Assembly (NCBI RefSeq): GCF_018918285.1
Contig: NZ_JAHLQF010000003.1
Coordinates: 434,001-498,000 of the forward strand
Direction of reading: 5' to 3'
DNA from: Clostridium mobile
GTDB lineage: Bacteria > Bacillota > Clostridia > Clostridiales > Clostridiaceae
Length of the DNA: 64,000 nt
In this document: positions 7,913 through 16,695 of the stretch, one piece after another
How positions within the stretch are numbered: position 1 is the stretch's first letter
Layout: each line of letters starts with the position of its first letter
Translations under genes and position numbers: made by a program
The notes under the pieces: model-generated
The model's input: the letters and a program-made list of their open reading frames with translations, nothing else
Told to the model about the DNA's origin: nothing
Databases searched by the model: none

Positions 7913-9208
7913 ATGAAGAAAGTAAATATAGGACTTTTGGGACTTGGAAATGTAGGAAGAGGAGTTTGGAATATAGTAGAAGAGAATAAGGATGAATTAA
8001 AAAAAAGATCAGGCTATGAAATTAATATCAGTAAAATATTGGTGAAAGATATAGATAAACAGAGGGAAGTAGATGTGCCAAAGGAGATACTAACCACTGA
8101 CTTTAATAAAATATTAGAAGATGACAGTATAGATATAGTTGTAGAGGTAATAGGAGGAATAGAGCCATCAGTAGACTATATGATAAGAAGTATGAAGAAG
8201 AAAAAGCACGTAGTTACAGCAAATAAAATGGCTATAGCCACTAAGGGGAGCACACTCTTAAGAACTTCTAGAGAAGAAGGAGTAATGCTTTTTTATGAAG
8301 GAAGCGTAGGTGGAGGAATTCCAATAATAAATGGATTAAATGAAAATTTAGTTGCTAACAAGATTGAAGAAGTTATAGGAATAATCAATGGAACTACAAA
8401 TTATATTTTAAGTAAAATGACTAGAGAAAAAGTAAGCTTTGAGGAAGCACTGAAGGAAGCTCAAGAAAAAGGATACGCAGAGGCAGATCCAACTTCTGAT
8501 GTGGAAGCATTTGATCCAATGTATAAGCTATGTATATTATCTTCCTTAGCTTTTGATAATGTAGTTAATATAAGTTATATTCATAGAGAAGGAATAACAA
8601 ATATTAAACCTATAGATATTGAATATGCGAGAGAATTAGGTTATGTTATAAAATTACTAGGAATAGCAAAGGATGTAGATGGAGAATTAGAGTTAAGAGT
8701 ACATCCTACAATGGTACCAGCTAATCACCCTTTAGCTAATGTGAATGATTCCTTTAATGCAGTATTAATAAAAGGTAATGCGGTAGGAGAATTGATGTTA
8801 TATGGAAGAGGAGCAGGTGAGTTGCCTACAGGAAGTGCGGTTGTAGGAGATATTGTTTCTATCTTAAGAAATAGGGACAATCCTCTATATTACTCAAAGT
8901 TTGAAGAGGCAACTATTCCACATAAAATAAGAGATATAAACAAAGTACAATGTGAGTACTATATTAGAATGACTGTTAAGGATAAGCCAGGGGTTTTAGG
9001 AGAGATATGTTCAATATTTGGAAAGAATAATGTGAGCATGCTATCTGTTATACAAAAAGGAAGAAGAGAAGAATGCGTGTCTTTAGTATTTATAACTCAT
9101 AATACTTTAGAAGGTAATATAAGAAAATCTATGGATAAAGTAAGTCTATCAAATGATGTAGTTAAAGTTGAGAATGTTATAAGGATAGAAAACTTAGGAT
9201 TACAATAA
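7913..9208 (+). CDS. hom: Homoserine dehydrogenase
   Basis: This is a 431-residue NAD(P)H-dependent enzyme reducing aspartate semialdehyde to homoserine. The Rossmann motif GLLGLGNVGRGV starts at residue 7. VTANKMAIA, the EGSVGGGIPII loop and the GRGAGELPTGSAVVGDI segment identify the family. A C-terminal ACT domain begins near residue 350 (YYIRMTVKDKPGVLGEI), indicating threonine feedback. The AAGGGGGAT ribosome site lies 22 bp downstream of lysC. It is the last gene of the operon. Confidence 0.95.
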   Translation: MKKVNIGLLGLGNVGRGVWNIVEENKDELKKRSGYEINISKILVKDIDKQREVDVPKEILTTDFNKILEDDSIDIVVEVIGGIEPSVDYMIRSMKKKKHVVTANKMAIATKGSTLLRTSREEGVMLFYEGSVGGGIPIINGLNENLVANKIEEVIGIINGTTNYILSKMTREKVSFEEALKEAQEKGYAEADPTSDVEAFDPMYKLCILSSLAFDNVVNISYIHREGITNIKPIDIEYARELGYVIKLLGIAKDVDGELELRVHPTMVPANHPLANVNDSFNAVLIKGNAVGELMLYGRGAGELPTGSAVVGDIVSILRNRDNPLYYSKFEEATIPHKIRDINKVQCEYYIRMTVKDKPGVLGEICSIFGKNNVSMLSVIQKGRREECVSLVFITHNTLEGNIRKSMDKVSLSNDVVKVENVIRIENLGLQ

Positions 9209-9285
9209 AGTACTATATAACAATATCATATTGCCACAATAATTCATAAGATATATTGTCATATATTTTAATAGAAGGTGATTAT

Positions 9286-9780
9286 TTGAAAATAGGAGTT
9301 ATATCGGATACGCATTTTACTAAACGCAGTGAAGATATCTTGAATATAATCGATAGATATTTCAGTGATGTAGATATGATAATCCATGTAGGAGACTTTA
9401 ATTCTATTAATGTAATAGAAAATATTGAAAAGAAAAAAAGGTTTGCTGGGGTTTATGGTAATAATGATGGTAGTAATGTAAGAGAGTATTTAAGAGAAAA
9501 ATCTGTAATAAATATTGAAGGGTATAAAATAGGAATGTATCATGGTCATGGAGATAAAAAGACTGCTATGGATAGGGCATACAATGAGTTTAAGGATAGT
9601 AAGATGGACATTATAATATTTGGCCATAGCCACCAACCAATTATTAAAACAAAAAATAAAATTTTAATGATAAATCCTGGATCTCCTACTAGAAAGTTAA
9701 AAGAAAGATGGTATTCTTATGTATTATTAGAACTAGATAGAAAAAAAATAGAAGCCAAAGTGGTGTTTTTCTCAAAATAG
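9286..9780 (+). CDS. YfcE/MJ0936-type metallophosphoesterase
   Basis: This is a 164-residue calcineurin-like phosphoesterase. The TTG at 9286 follows AAGGTGAT by the normal distance and starts the protein directly at KIGVISDTH. Metal-binding motifs appear in order: SDTHF, HVGDFN, YGNNDG, GHGDK and FGHSHQP. The small size and motif spacing match the YfcE/MJ0936 phosphodiesterase group, whose physiological substrate is unsettled. It follows hom by 77 bp and is closed by a strong terminator. Confidence 0.88.
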   Translation: MKIGVISDTHFTKRSEDILNIIDRYFSDVDMIIHVGDFNSINVIENIEKKKRFAGVYGNNDGSNVREYLREKSVINIEGYKIGMYHGHGDKKTAMDRAYNEFKDSKMDIIIFGHSHQPIIKTKNKILMINPGSPTRKLKERWYSYVLLELDRKKIEAKVVFFSK

Positions 9781-9825
9781 TAAAGTGAACAGTATATGTA
9801 AAACTATACTGTTCACTTTATTTTA
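9781..9825 (+). terminator. Intrinsic terminator after the phosphoesterase
   Basis: The arms 9781-9796 and 9805-9820 form a perfect 16-bp stem (TAAAGTGAACAGTATA) with an 8-base loop, followed by TTTTAAT. Confidence 0.88.
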
Positions 9826-9874
9826 ATAAGGTTTCATAAGGAGTATAATGTGACAAAAACGAGATTAAATAACA

Positions 9875-9913
9875 AAAATTGAGATGAATTTTATTAAATT
9901 GCATCTCAATTTT
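9875..9913 (-). terminator. Terminator of the small membrane ORF
   Basis: The arms AAAATTGAGATG (9875-9886) and CATCTCAATTTT (9902-9913) are perfectly complementary. They lie just downstream (leftward) of the short minus-strand ORF. Confidence 0.65.
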
Positions 9914-9934
9914 CTAGAGAAGGGATTGAAGGTT

Positions 9935-10069
9935 CTAAAACCTTATCATTTCACAAAAATAAACTGTATTTATATGTTTATTTGAATGTTTATATCCTAA
10001 GTATATTAATATTATTTCAATTAGTAATATAAAAAGTAAAATTAATAGTAATTTTTTGAATTTTGACAT
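9935..10069 (-). CDS. Short single-span membrane protein (44 residues)
   Basis: An ATG at 10069 follows AGGAGGG by six bases and opens 44 codons. The product starts MSKFKKLLLILLFILLIEII: a basic N-terminus, one long hydrophobic helix and a short polar tail. An alternative ATG at 10075 overlaps the ribosome site. The hairpin at 9875-9913 would end the transcript. The family is not recognised. A strong ribosome site, a clean membrane-protein pattern and a private terminator argue that it is real. Confidence 0.5.
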   Translation of the reverse strand: MSKFKKLLLILLFILLIEIILIYLGYKHSNKHINTVYFCEMIRF

Positions 10070-10121
10070 CTCCATCCCTCCTAGTTTATTTTATGAGAAA
10101 TGGAGTGTAGAAAGAATTAAA

Positions 10122-10697
10122 TTATTTTTTCTTTCGTTTTTGTACTGAGAAACCAAATTTACCAATAGGTTTTTGTGGTATAGGAAAATATTCACCGTGA
10201 GAATAACATATTAAATTTGCATTTTCAAAATGTATTTTTCCCTTGTCGTCTATTAAGTTATCTTCTACGCTTACAGATGATACTTCAGCTAAAAACAGAT
10301 GGTGAGATCCTAGTGGTATTATTTCTTTTAGTTTACATTCCAAGGCAATAGGACACTCTTTAATAATAGGTGCATTTACAGTATTAGCATCCTCTAATTT
10401 AAGGTTTAAATGCTTTATTTTATCTATACTTTTACCAGATCTTACTCCGCAGTAGTCTACTTCTTTTACTAGATATTTGGTAGGTAAGTTAATTACAAAC
10501 TCTCTAGTTTCTTTGATATATTCATAAGAGAGTCTCTCAGGTCTTATGGATAGGGTTATCATAGGTGGATGTGTACATGCGGTTCCTATCCATCCTACAG
10601 TAAATACATTATCTTTACCTTCTTTATTTCTAGAAGTAACTAGAACTGCAGGAACGGGATTAAGCATTGCACTTCCTTTAAAAGATATTTTAGTCAT
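10122..10697 (-). CDS. Flavin reductase-like FMN-binding protein
   Basis: The protein has 191 residues from the ATG at 10697 (AAAGGAT upstream); a TTG three codons earlier is less well placed. It has the split-barrel flavin reductase fold, recognisable from NPVPAVLVTSRNKEG, NVFTVGWIGTACTHPP, SIRPERLSYEYI and FVINLP. Such proteins bind FMN and act as NAD(P)H:flavin or flavoredoxin-type reductases. The partner and substrate cannot be told from the sequence. It lies downstream of queT but is separated from it by a terminator. Confidence 0.82.
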   Translation of the reverse strand: MTKISFKGSAMLNPVPAVLVTSRNKEGKDNVFTVGWIGTACTHPPMITLSIRPERLSYEYIKETREFVINLPTKYLVKEVDYCGVRSGKSIDKIKHLNLKLEDANTVNAPIIKECPIALECKLKEIIPLGSHHLFLAEVSSVSVEDNLIDDKGKIHFENANLICYSHGEYFPIPQKPIGKFGFSVQKRKKK

Positions 10698-10775
10698 AGT
10701 AATCAATCCTTTTTAATAATTTATTATTAGATACAAATAGTATTATATATTAATAGAAGAATTTTTCAAATATAA

Positions 10776-10802
10776 AAAATATCCTCAATTTGAGGATATT
10801 TT
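10776..10802. terminator. Terminator of queT
   Basis: The perfect hairpin arms AAAATATCCTCA (10776-10787) and TGAGGATATTTT (10791-10802) abut the queT stop codon. Confidence 0.82.
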
Positions 10803-10803
10803 C

Positions 10804-11304
10804 TTATGTTAATGTGAATAACTTTTTAATTTCACTATTCTTTTCAATAGAAAGTAATAATGGAAGACCTAATCCATAACAGCATAATAATTGTCCCAAA
10901 CCAACTTGAAGCATTGTTAGTAATAATGGCCATTTTAAAGTATAATGTAATAAAGGACCAACTATTATAGCATTCAAAACCACAGGTGGTAATGGAGCTA
11001 AATATTTTTTATACTTCAAATTACTTTTGCCTATATAATAGGTAGCAATAGCCGATAGCAAAGTAGCAAGAGAACCGAAGATAATATCTAAAGGTCCTAC
11101 TGGACTTAATAAATTTGCTATAAGGCAACCTATAAAAAGACCATAAATTGAAGCTGATGAGAAAAAAGGTAATACTGTTAGAGCTTCTGCTATTCTAAAT
11201 TGAGAGGCTTGATAGCTCATTGGATAAGTCAAATACATTGTTACTACTGCATAAATTGCAGCAATAAGAGAACTGACAACTAAATTCTTAGTATTTGTTT
11301 TCAT
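10804..11304 (-). CDS. queT: QueT-family queuosine-precursor transporter
   Basis: This is a 166-residue integral membrane protein with about five helices, of the QueT family (COG4708/PF06177). These are S-components thought to import preQ1/preQ0 through an energy-coupling-factor transporter. The YQASQFRIAEALTVLPFF and SPVGPLDIIFGSLATLLSA segments are characteristic. The start is the ATG at 11304 behind GGAGGAGG. The leader carries a preQ1-I riboswitch-like pseudoknot that would mask this ribosome site when preQ1 is abundant, which fits the assignment. Confidence 0.9.
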   Translation of the reverse strand: MKTNTKNLVVSSLIAAIYAVVTMYLTYPMSYQASQFRIAEALTVLPFFSSASIYGLFIGCLIANLLSPVGPLDIIFGSLATLLSAIATYYIGKSNLKYKKYLAPLPPVVLNAIIVGPLLHYTLKWPLLLTMLQVGLGQLLCCYGLGLPLLLSIEKNSEIKKLFTLT

Positions 11305-11313
11305 GTGAAATTT

Positions 11314-11362
11314 CCTCCTCCATAGTTTTACTTAAGGACAGGATGGTTACGAACTGTCCATA
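11314..11362 (-). promoter_or_regulatory. preQ1-I type riboswitch in the queT leader
   Basis: Read on the minus strand, the stem GGACAG/CTGTCC (11359-11354 with 11341-11336) encloses a loop starting TTCGTAACCATC. An A-rich tail (TTAAGTAAAACTATGG) then leads into GGAGG. The loop CCAT (11346-11343) can pair with ATGG (11323-11320), the pseudoknot that in preQ1-I aptamers sequesters the Shine-Dalgarno region. The loop UUC supplies the cytosine that reads preQ1. Position in front of a queuosine-precursor transporter gene makes the call strong. Confidence 0.82.
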
Positions 11363-11384
11363 CCCATTTCAAGAGTACTTGTAT

Positions 11385-11413
11385 ATTTTAATATATGAAA
11401 ATAGTTTAGTCAA
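11385..11413 (-). promoter_or_regulatory. Sigma-A promoter of queT
   Basis: On the minus strand TTGACT (11413-11408), a 17-bp spacer and TAAAAT (11390-11385) lie just upstream of the riboswitch, giving a leader of about 75 nt. Confidence 0.65.
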
Positions 11414-11495
11414 ATTTTTATTAATTATTTTATTTTAACTAAATATAAATTATAATAATTTAAGTATATTATTTTATTCTAAAGGAGAGTATTTA

Positions 11496-12728
11496 ATGTT
11501 TGATTCTAATAAATATAGGTTATCTAATGGAGTTGAGTTGATAAGTATAAAAAAAGAAACTCAAATCTTTTCTATACATGCAGGAGTAAAAGTTGGGTCC
11601 TTATTCGAAACAAAATCAGAAAAAGGTATTTCACATTTTGTTGAGCATATGTTATTTAAAGGAACCATAAATAGAACTAATGAAAAACTTAATAATGATT
11701 TAGAAGCTTTAGGAGGAGAATACAATGCTTATACAGATCATAATTGTACCGTATATAGCGTTACTGCTCTTAAAGAAGAATTTAATAACTCAATAGAAAT
11801 ATTAAGTGATATGATAAAGCAATCTATTTTCCCAGAGGTGGAATTAGAAAAAGAAAGAGGAGTTATACTAGCTGAAATCAGGACAAGTAAAGATGATATT
11901 GAAGATTATAGTTTTAGAAGAATAAATGAGGTAGCATTTAAAAGTAGTCCGCTAAAATATGATATATTAGGAACAGAGAAGCATGTGAAAAAATTTAATA
12001 GAGAAGATTTATTAAATTTTTATAATACTTATTATAACGCTAACAACTGTTGTATAACTATAGTTTCACCTTATGAACATGAATATGTACGTGAAGTTAT
12101 AGAAAATTATTTTGGAGATTGGAGAGAAGAAAAAATTCCTTCAAAGGATAATATAGTAGAGAAAAATATAGAGGGTACATTCATCTCACACAAGAAAGAT
12201 ATTGAGCAGAGCACTATTTTATATCTATATACTTTTCATGGATTGGATAAAAAAGAAGAATTGGCTTTAAGAGTATTAAATCATAAATTAGGAGATAGTA
12301 CTAACTCAATTTTATTTAGAAAATTAAGAGAAGAAAAGGGACTAGTATACGATGTATATACTAGTTTAGATACAACAAATTATGTAAAAACTTTATATAT
12401 ATATACATCAGTAGAAGAGGATAAATTAAAGGAAAGTATAGAAGTAATTGAAAGTTGTATAGAAGATATAAATAAGAGAAATATTGTATTTGACGATAGC
12501 ACTATAGAACTTATGAAAAAGGCTTTGAAAACAGGAGTAGTATTTACATTGGAAGATCCTACAGATTTGAGTAACTATGTTCTTCATCAGATGATAGATG
12601 GAGATAATATTTACGCCTTTATAGAAGATATGGAACAATTAGAGAATATTAAGAAAGAAAATATATATGATATAGGCGAAAAAGTGTTAAATCATCCTAC
12701 TATTCATATTTTACAAAAGGAAGGTTAA
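11496..12728 (+). CDS. M16-family zinc peptidase
   Basis: This is a 410-residue pitrilysin/processing-peptidase-like protein. The inverted zinc motif is in HFVEHMLFKGT near residue 50 (HxxEH), with the downstream glutamate in KERGVILAEI. The second half has the family's RKLREEKGLVYDVY segment. It has no signal peptide, so it is presumably cytoplasmic. It lies 31 bp upstream of recX on the same strand and may be co-transcribed. Ribosome site AAGGAGAG. Confidence 0.87.
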   Translation: MFDSNKYRLSNGVELISIKKETQIFSIHAGVKVGSLFETKSEKGISHFVEHMLFKGTINRTNEKLNNDLEALGGEYNAYTDHNCTVYSVTALKEEFNNSIEILSDMIKQSIFPEVELEKERGVILAEIRTSKDDIEDYSFRRINEVAFKSSPLKYDILGTEKHVKKFNREDLLNFYNTYYNANNCCITIVSPYEHEYVREVIENYFGDWREEKIPSKDNIVEKNIEGTFISHKKDIEQSTILYLYTFHGLDKKEELALRVLNHKLGDSTNSILFRKLREEKGLVYDVYTSLDTTNYVKTLYIYTSVEEDKLKESIEVIESCIEDINKRNIVFDDSTIELMKKALKTGVVFTLEDPTDLSNYVLHQMIDGDNIYAFIEDMEQLENIKKENIYDIGEKVLNHPTIHILQKEG

Positions 12729-12759
12729 CAGCAGGTACAGAAGATAAGGAGGAGATATC

Positions 12760-13397
12760 ATGGGGTAGTTACTAAGATTGAAGTTGGTAAAAGAAATAAG
12801 AATAGAGTAAATGTATATTTAGATGATGAATTTTCTTTTGCCTGTAGTGCTGAAATAGTATATAGATTCAACATTAAAACAGGTGAAAATATAAATTTAC
12901 AAAATTTGGAGGAAATCGTAGAAGAAGATAACTATATTAAATGTAAAAGTGATAGTTTGAGATTTTTGGGAAAAACTTACAAAACACAAAAGCAAATATA
13001 TGATAAACTATTAGGTAAGGGGTATGACACCAAAACTATAGATAGAGTAATAAATTTTTTAAAGGAGTACAATTTTATTGATGATGAGAAATATGCACAA
13101 ATGTACATTAAGGAGAAGATAATAAAAGAAGGGGTAAATAAAATAAAATTTTCTTTAATATCTAAAGGTATTAAAGAGGAAATAATAAATGAAAAGATTA
13201 ACGAAGTAGATTCAGAATGTCAAGAGGAAGCTATTTTAAAACTAGCAGAAAAAAAATATAACCAACTAATGAAAACAGAGAATGATAAGAGAATTATATA
13301 TAAAAAAATAGGGGATTATCTGTTTAGAAAGGGATATAGTTGGGATATTATAAAAGTAGCTTTAAACCAAACCTTAAAAATGGATTTTTATGATTGA
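12760..13397 (+). pseudogene. recX: RecX regulatory protein gene with apparent single-base deletion at codon 3
   Basis: RecX binds RecA and tunes its filaments. The ATG at 12760 has a perfect AAGGAGG site but is followed by GGG and then TAG. From GTT at 12769 the same frame runs unbroken to 13397 and encodes a complete RecX (VTKIEVGKRNKNRVNVYLDD near the N-terminus, then tandem three-helix repeats such as RFLGKTYKTQKQIYDKLLGKGY). One extra G in the run at 12762-12765 would give MGVVTKIE, a normal RecX start. The longest intact ORF begins only at the TTG at 12906 and lacks this N-terminal part. So this is either a sequencing or assembly error in a G-run or a real frameshift; the rest is well preserved. 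Confidence 0.8.
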
Positions 13398-13406
13398 GGT
13401 GGTTAG

Positions 13407-14567
13407 ATGCCTAATATTAATCCTATAACAGCCTTATTAGTTTTAATATTTTTATATCCAATTATAAAAGGATTATTACTTAAATTTTCTTCTAAAGATT
13501 TGAAGATAGATATAGAAGATTTAAATAAAACCCTTTCCTTTATTTTAGCACTTTTTTTAGGTATATATTATGGAAGGAAAATATTCATCCAACACGATGA
13601 TGGAATATATAAGATAATTTATGAGTTGATTCCACAAACCATAATTAATTATATAGAAGACAAACCTTTTATAATATATATGCTTCTAATACCAATCTTA
13701 ATGCTCATTTTATATAAAATTACATTTTTAATTCTACAGATATTTAATAATTTTACTTTTTATCCATTACTAGATAATGTTGAGACATTTTTAAAAAGAA
13801 AAGGTAATATGTTTAGAAGTGTAGCGGGAGCAATATTTCAATTACCTAGAGCAATATCTTATTTGCTATTAATAACCTTAGTGTTAAATTTCACATCATT
13901 ATTTTATACTAATGATATGTTCAATCAATATTTGAGCTCTTCAAAAATTTATAGCTATATATGCTACAAAGTTGTTATACCTGTTACTAAATCAAAGCTA
14001 GCAAGAAAGCTTCCAAGTATAATAAATAATTCGTTTAGAATAGTAGTTGAAGAGAATTCTAAGGATATAGCCAATAATAAAACTATAGTTTATTATAATG
14101 GAGTAACTTTAAATGAAGGAATTAAATCAAATGATGACATTGATATTTTTGCTAAAAATCTAGTAGCTAAAGAAACTAACACAATAGATAAAGCTAAAAT
14201 AATATATAATTGGATAGGAAAGAATATATCTTATGATTATGATAAAGCTGAAAAAGTGTTAAATAGTGACTTTAATATTAAATCTGGCGCTATATACGCT
14301 TTTCAAAGTAAAAAAGGAATATGCTTTGACTATGCCTGCTTGTTTGTGGCAATGAGTAGGGCCAATGGCATGAAGGTAAGATTAATAACAGGTGAAGGAT
14401 TCAATGGAGTTAGTTGGGTTAATCACGCTTGGAATCAGGTGTATATTCCAGAAGAAGATAGATGGGTAAATGTTGATGCCACTTTTTATAATGGTGGAAA
14501 TTATTTTGACAATAAAAATTTTGATGCAGATCACAGGGCATCGAAAATTGCAGGAGAATGGAAATAA
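13407..14567 (+). CDS. Membrane protein with C-terminal transglutaminase-like domain
   Basis: The protein has 386 residues with about four hydrophobic helices in the first 190, followed by an extracytoplasmic or cytoplasmic transglutaminase core. The Cys-His-Asp triad is visible: Cys in GICFDYACLF (near residue 303), His in WVNHAWNQV and Asp in WVNVDATF. Such domains act as cysteine peptidases or amidases; the substrate is unknown. It starts at the ATG at 13407 behind GAGGTGG, 9 bp after recX, so the three genes from 11496 may form one unit. Confidence 0.85.
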   Translation: MPNINPITALLVLIFLYPIIKGLLLKFSSKDLKIDIEDLNKTLSFILALFLGIYYGRKIFIQHDDGIYKIIYELIPQTIINYIEDKPFIIYMLLIPILMLILYKITFLILQIFNNFTFYPLLDNVETFLKRKGNMFRSVAGAIFQLPRAISYLLLITLVLNFTSLFYTNDMFNQYLSSSKIYSYICYKVVIPVTKSKLARKLPSIINNSFRIVVEENSKDIANNKTIVYYNGVTLNEGIKSNDDIDIFAKNLVAKETNTIDKAKIIYNWIGKNISYDYDKAEKVLNSDFNIKSGAIYAFQSKKGICFDYACLFVAMSRANGMKVRLITGEGFNGVSWVNHAWNQVYIPEEDRWVNVDATFYNGGNYFDNKNFDADHRASKIAGEWK

Positions 14568-14568
14568 A

Positions 14569-14597
14569 AAGCTTGTGAAGAATTTCTTCACAAGCTT
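14569..14597. terminator. Convergent bidirectional terminator
   Basis: The perfect 14-bp arms AAGCTTGTGAAGAA (14569-14582) and its complement (14584-14597), followed by TTTTTTT, lie between the convergent transglutaminase and TPR genes. Confidence 0.9.
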
Positions 14598-14961
14598 ATC
14601 TTTTTTTAGGATTATTTTTATAACTATTAATTATTAAATTTATAGCTTTTTCACAATCTTCATCTTCATTGTCTAAGGCCCATGCAGTATTAAAATATAT
14701 TAAAGCTTTTTTATTATCCTTGGTCATAGCGTAACAATAACCTAAATTAAAATAATATTTACTATCTTCTTTTAAAGAGATAGCCTTTTTTAGAAGTGGA
14801 ATAGCTTCATTATATTCTTTTAACTTAATAAAACAAACAGCAGAATTGTACATTGAAGCAGCCTCATTTTCTTTTGCTTCAATAGATTTTTGGTATAAGG
14901 ATATAGCTTTTTTATAATCCTTCAAATTATAATAATCATTTGCTTTTTGAAAAAAATTCAT
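14596..14961 (-). CDS. Small tetratricopeptide-repeat protein
   Basis: The protein has 121 residues, almost entirely three TPR units (YYNLKDYKKAISLYQKSIEA, AAVCFIKLKEYNEAIPLL-like and FNLGYCYAMTKDNKKALIYF). It presumably binds a protein partner; no enzymatic domain is present. The ATG at 14961 is preceded by AAGGGAGG. The gene ends inside the shared terminator. Confidence 0.78.
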   Translation of the reverse strand: MNFFQKANDYYNLKDYKKAISLYQKSIEAKENEAASMYNSAVCFIKLKEYNEAIPLLKKAISLKEDSKYYFNLGYCYAMTKDNKKALIYFNTAWALDNEDEDCEKAINLIINSYKNNPKKR

Positions 14962-15005
14962 CTGGAAACCTCCCTTAGTTTTCTAGACGTTATTTGTCAT
15001 TGTGA

Positions 15006-15062
15006 AGTATATTATTATATAAAAAGTGTATTGTTATATAAAAAGTATATTGTTATATAAAT
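15006..15062. repeat. Three tandem 19-bp AT-rich repeats
   Basis: AGTATATTATTATATAAAA (15006-15024), AGTGTATTGTTATATAAAA (15025-15043) and AGTATATTGTTATATAAAT (15044-15062) are adjacent near-identical copies, between the TPR gene promoter side and the ABC permease end. Too few and too close to be CRISPR. Confidence 0.75.
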
Positions 15063-15121
15063 AAAAATATTCATTAGAAATGTTATCCAGATAATAGATT
15101 AATATACATGTAAATACATTT

Positions 15122-15919
15122 TTATTGCCCTCTAACTAATCTTTTCTCTATAAATGCTACTATTTCGTACATTATATATGCAATTACTGATAGTATTATG
15201 ATACTCATCATAACCATATCTAACTGAGATATTTGGCCACCAAAGATTATAAGAAATCCCAGCCCTTCTTTGGCTACTAAAAATTCTCCCATTATTACAC
15301 CTACCCAAGAAAGTCCAACGTTTATTTTAAGAGCTGATATTAAAGTTGGTATAGATGCAGGAATTATTAAATGTATTAAAATTTGTAATTTAGAAGCACC
15401 AAAGGTTTTTAAGAGTTTTATTTTATCTTCATCAACTTCTTTAAAGCCATTTAGTACGCTAATTATTGTTACTACTATGGAGATCAACAAGGCAACTAAA
15501 ATTATGGCCTTTATACCATTTCCAACCCAAAAAATTATTATTGGGGCTAAAGCTATCTTAGGGAGAGCATTCAACACAACTAAGTAAGGGTCTAATACTT
15601 TTGATAAAAAATCAGACCACCATAGAAGTATGGCCGCAAGTGTCCCGAGCAAGGTTCCCAACAAAAATCCTAATATAGTTTCGAAACAAGTTACCCAAAT
15701 GTGGACAAATAGTGTACCTTCATTATAAATTTTTATAAAGCTTTTCCACATTCTTGAAGGAGTACTAGTCAAGAATGGATCAATCCAGTTGAGTCTTCCG
15801 GAAATTTCCCAAAGCAAGAAGAAGGATATAAGCAGTAATATTCTTACTAGGGTAATACTTATATTTCTCCTCTTTACACCACTAACAAAGTTTTCATGTT
15901 CTTTTCTAAAATCAATCAT
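15122..15919 (-). CDS. ABC transporter permease (SsuC/TauC-like)
   Basis: This is a 265-residue permease with six predicted helices and the LPKIALAPIIIFWVG coupling (EAA-type) segment typical of the nitrate/sulfonate/taurine importer family. Its ATG overlaps the stop of the ATPase gene by 4 bp, indicating translational coupling. The substrate cannot be deduced; relatives import sulfonates, taurine or pyrimidine-type thiamine precursors. The likely binding protein is encoded alone at 26357-27370. Confidence 0.87.
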   Translation of the reverse strand: MIDFRKEHENFVSGVKRRNISITLVRILLLISFFLLWEISGRLNWIDPFLTSTPSRMWKSFIKIYNEGTLFVHIWVTCFETILGFLLGTLLGTLAAILLWWSDFLSKVLDPYLVVLNALPKIALAPIIIFWVGNGIKAIILVALLISIVVTIISVLNGFKEVDEDKIKLLKTFGASKLQILIHLIIPASIPTLISALKINVGLSWVGVIMGEFLVAKEGLGFLIIFGGQISQLDMVMMSIIILSVIAYIMYEIVAFIEKRLVRGQ

Positions 15920-16677
15920 ACTTCAGAATTCAACTCCTTCCATAATTGGTTAAAGTAAGTTCTGAACTGAGGAGCTTCTCTACATTTTAAAGGGGATATA
16001 CTGTCTAAGCAAAAATCCATTTTGAATTCTTTTTTTATTTTTGCAGGTCTATTTGTAAGTACTAGAATTCTATCTGACATGGAAATAGCTTCTGACAGAT
16101 CATGGGTTACCATAATTACGGTCTTTTTTTCATTTTTTAAGATTTCATATATTTCGTCACTTACATTAAGACGTGTCTGATAATCTAAAGCAGAAAAAGG
16201 TTCATCCAACAATAATACATCTGGATTTAGAGCTAGAGTTCTAATAAGAGCTGCCCTTTGTCTCATTCCTCCAGATAATTCTTTCGGATAGTGATTTCTA
16301 AACTCCCATAAATTATAGTTTTTTAGTAATCCCATTACTTTTATTTTATTTTCATCTGTTAGTTTTTTGTGAATTTTCAATCCGAGAAGTACATTATCAA
16401 ATACAGTTAACCATTCAAATAGATGGTCTTTTTGAAACATATATCCAATCTTAGTGGATACGGTAGTAACTAATTCACCATCTATATATACTTCCCCGTA
16501 GGAAGGTTTTAATAAACCAGCTACAATATTAAGAATAGTAGACTTTCCACATCCAGAGGGACCTACTATGCTTACAAATTCTCCACTATCTACTGAAAAG
16601 CTAATATTCTCTAATGCTCTTGTGGAATTTTCTAGAGTATGATAGTTCATATAAACATCTTTAATGTCTACTTTCAC
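15916..16677 (-). CDS. ABC transporter ATPase (SsuB/TauB-like)
   Basis: This is a 253-residue ATPase starting at a GTG (16677) nine bases after GGGAG. Walker A GPSGCGKST, signature LSGGMRQRAAL, Walker B VLLLDEPFSALD and H-loop MVTHDLSEAI are all present. It pairs with the downstream permease. A 9-bp inverted repeat sits just upstream and could be an operator. Confidence 0.9.
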   Translation of the reverse strand: MKVDIKDVYMNYHTLENSTRALENISFSVDSGEFVSIVGPSGCGKSTILNIVAGLLKPSYGEVYIDGELVTTVSTKIGYMFQKDHLFEWLTVFDNVLLGLKIHKKLTDENKIKVMGLLKNYNLWEFRNHYPKELSGGMRQRAALIRTLALNPDVLLLDEPFSALDYQTRLNVSDEIYEILKNEKKTVIMVTHDLSEAISMSDRILVLTNRPAKIKKEFKMDFCLDSISPLKCREAPQFRTYFNQLWKELNSEV

Positions 16678-16695
16678 TTAATTCAGCTCCCATCT

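Noticed and set aside
12906-13397. Short recX starting at the TTG at 12906
   Set aside because: RecX-like coding sequence continues upstream in the same frame to 12769, with a perfect ribosome site at the expected ATG.
14979-15000. TAGACGTTATTTGTCA resembling half of the hut promoter motif
   Set aside because: Only one GACG unit is present and no plus-strand gene follows; probably chance.
15006-15062. CRISPR array
   Set aside because: Three adjacent 19-bp AT-rich copies with no spacers and no cas genes.
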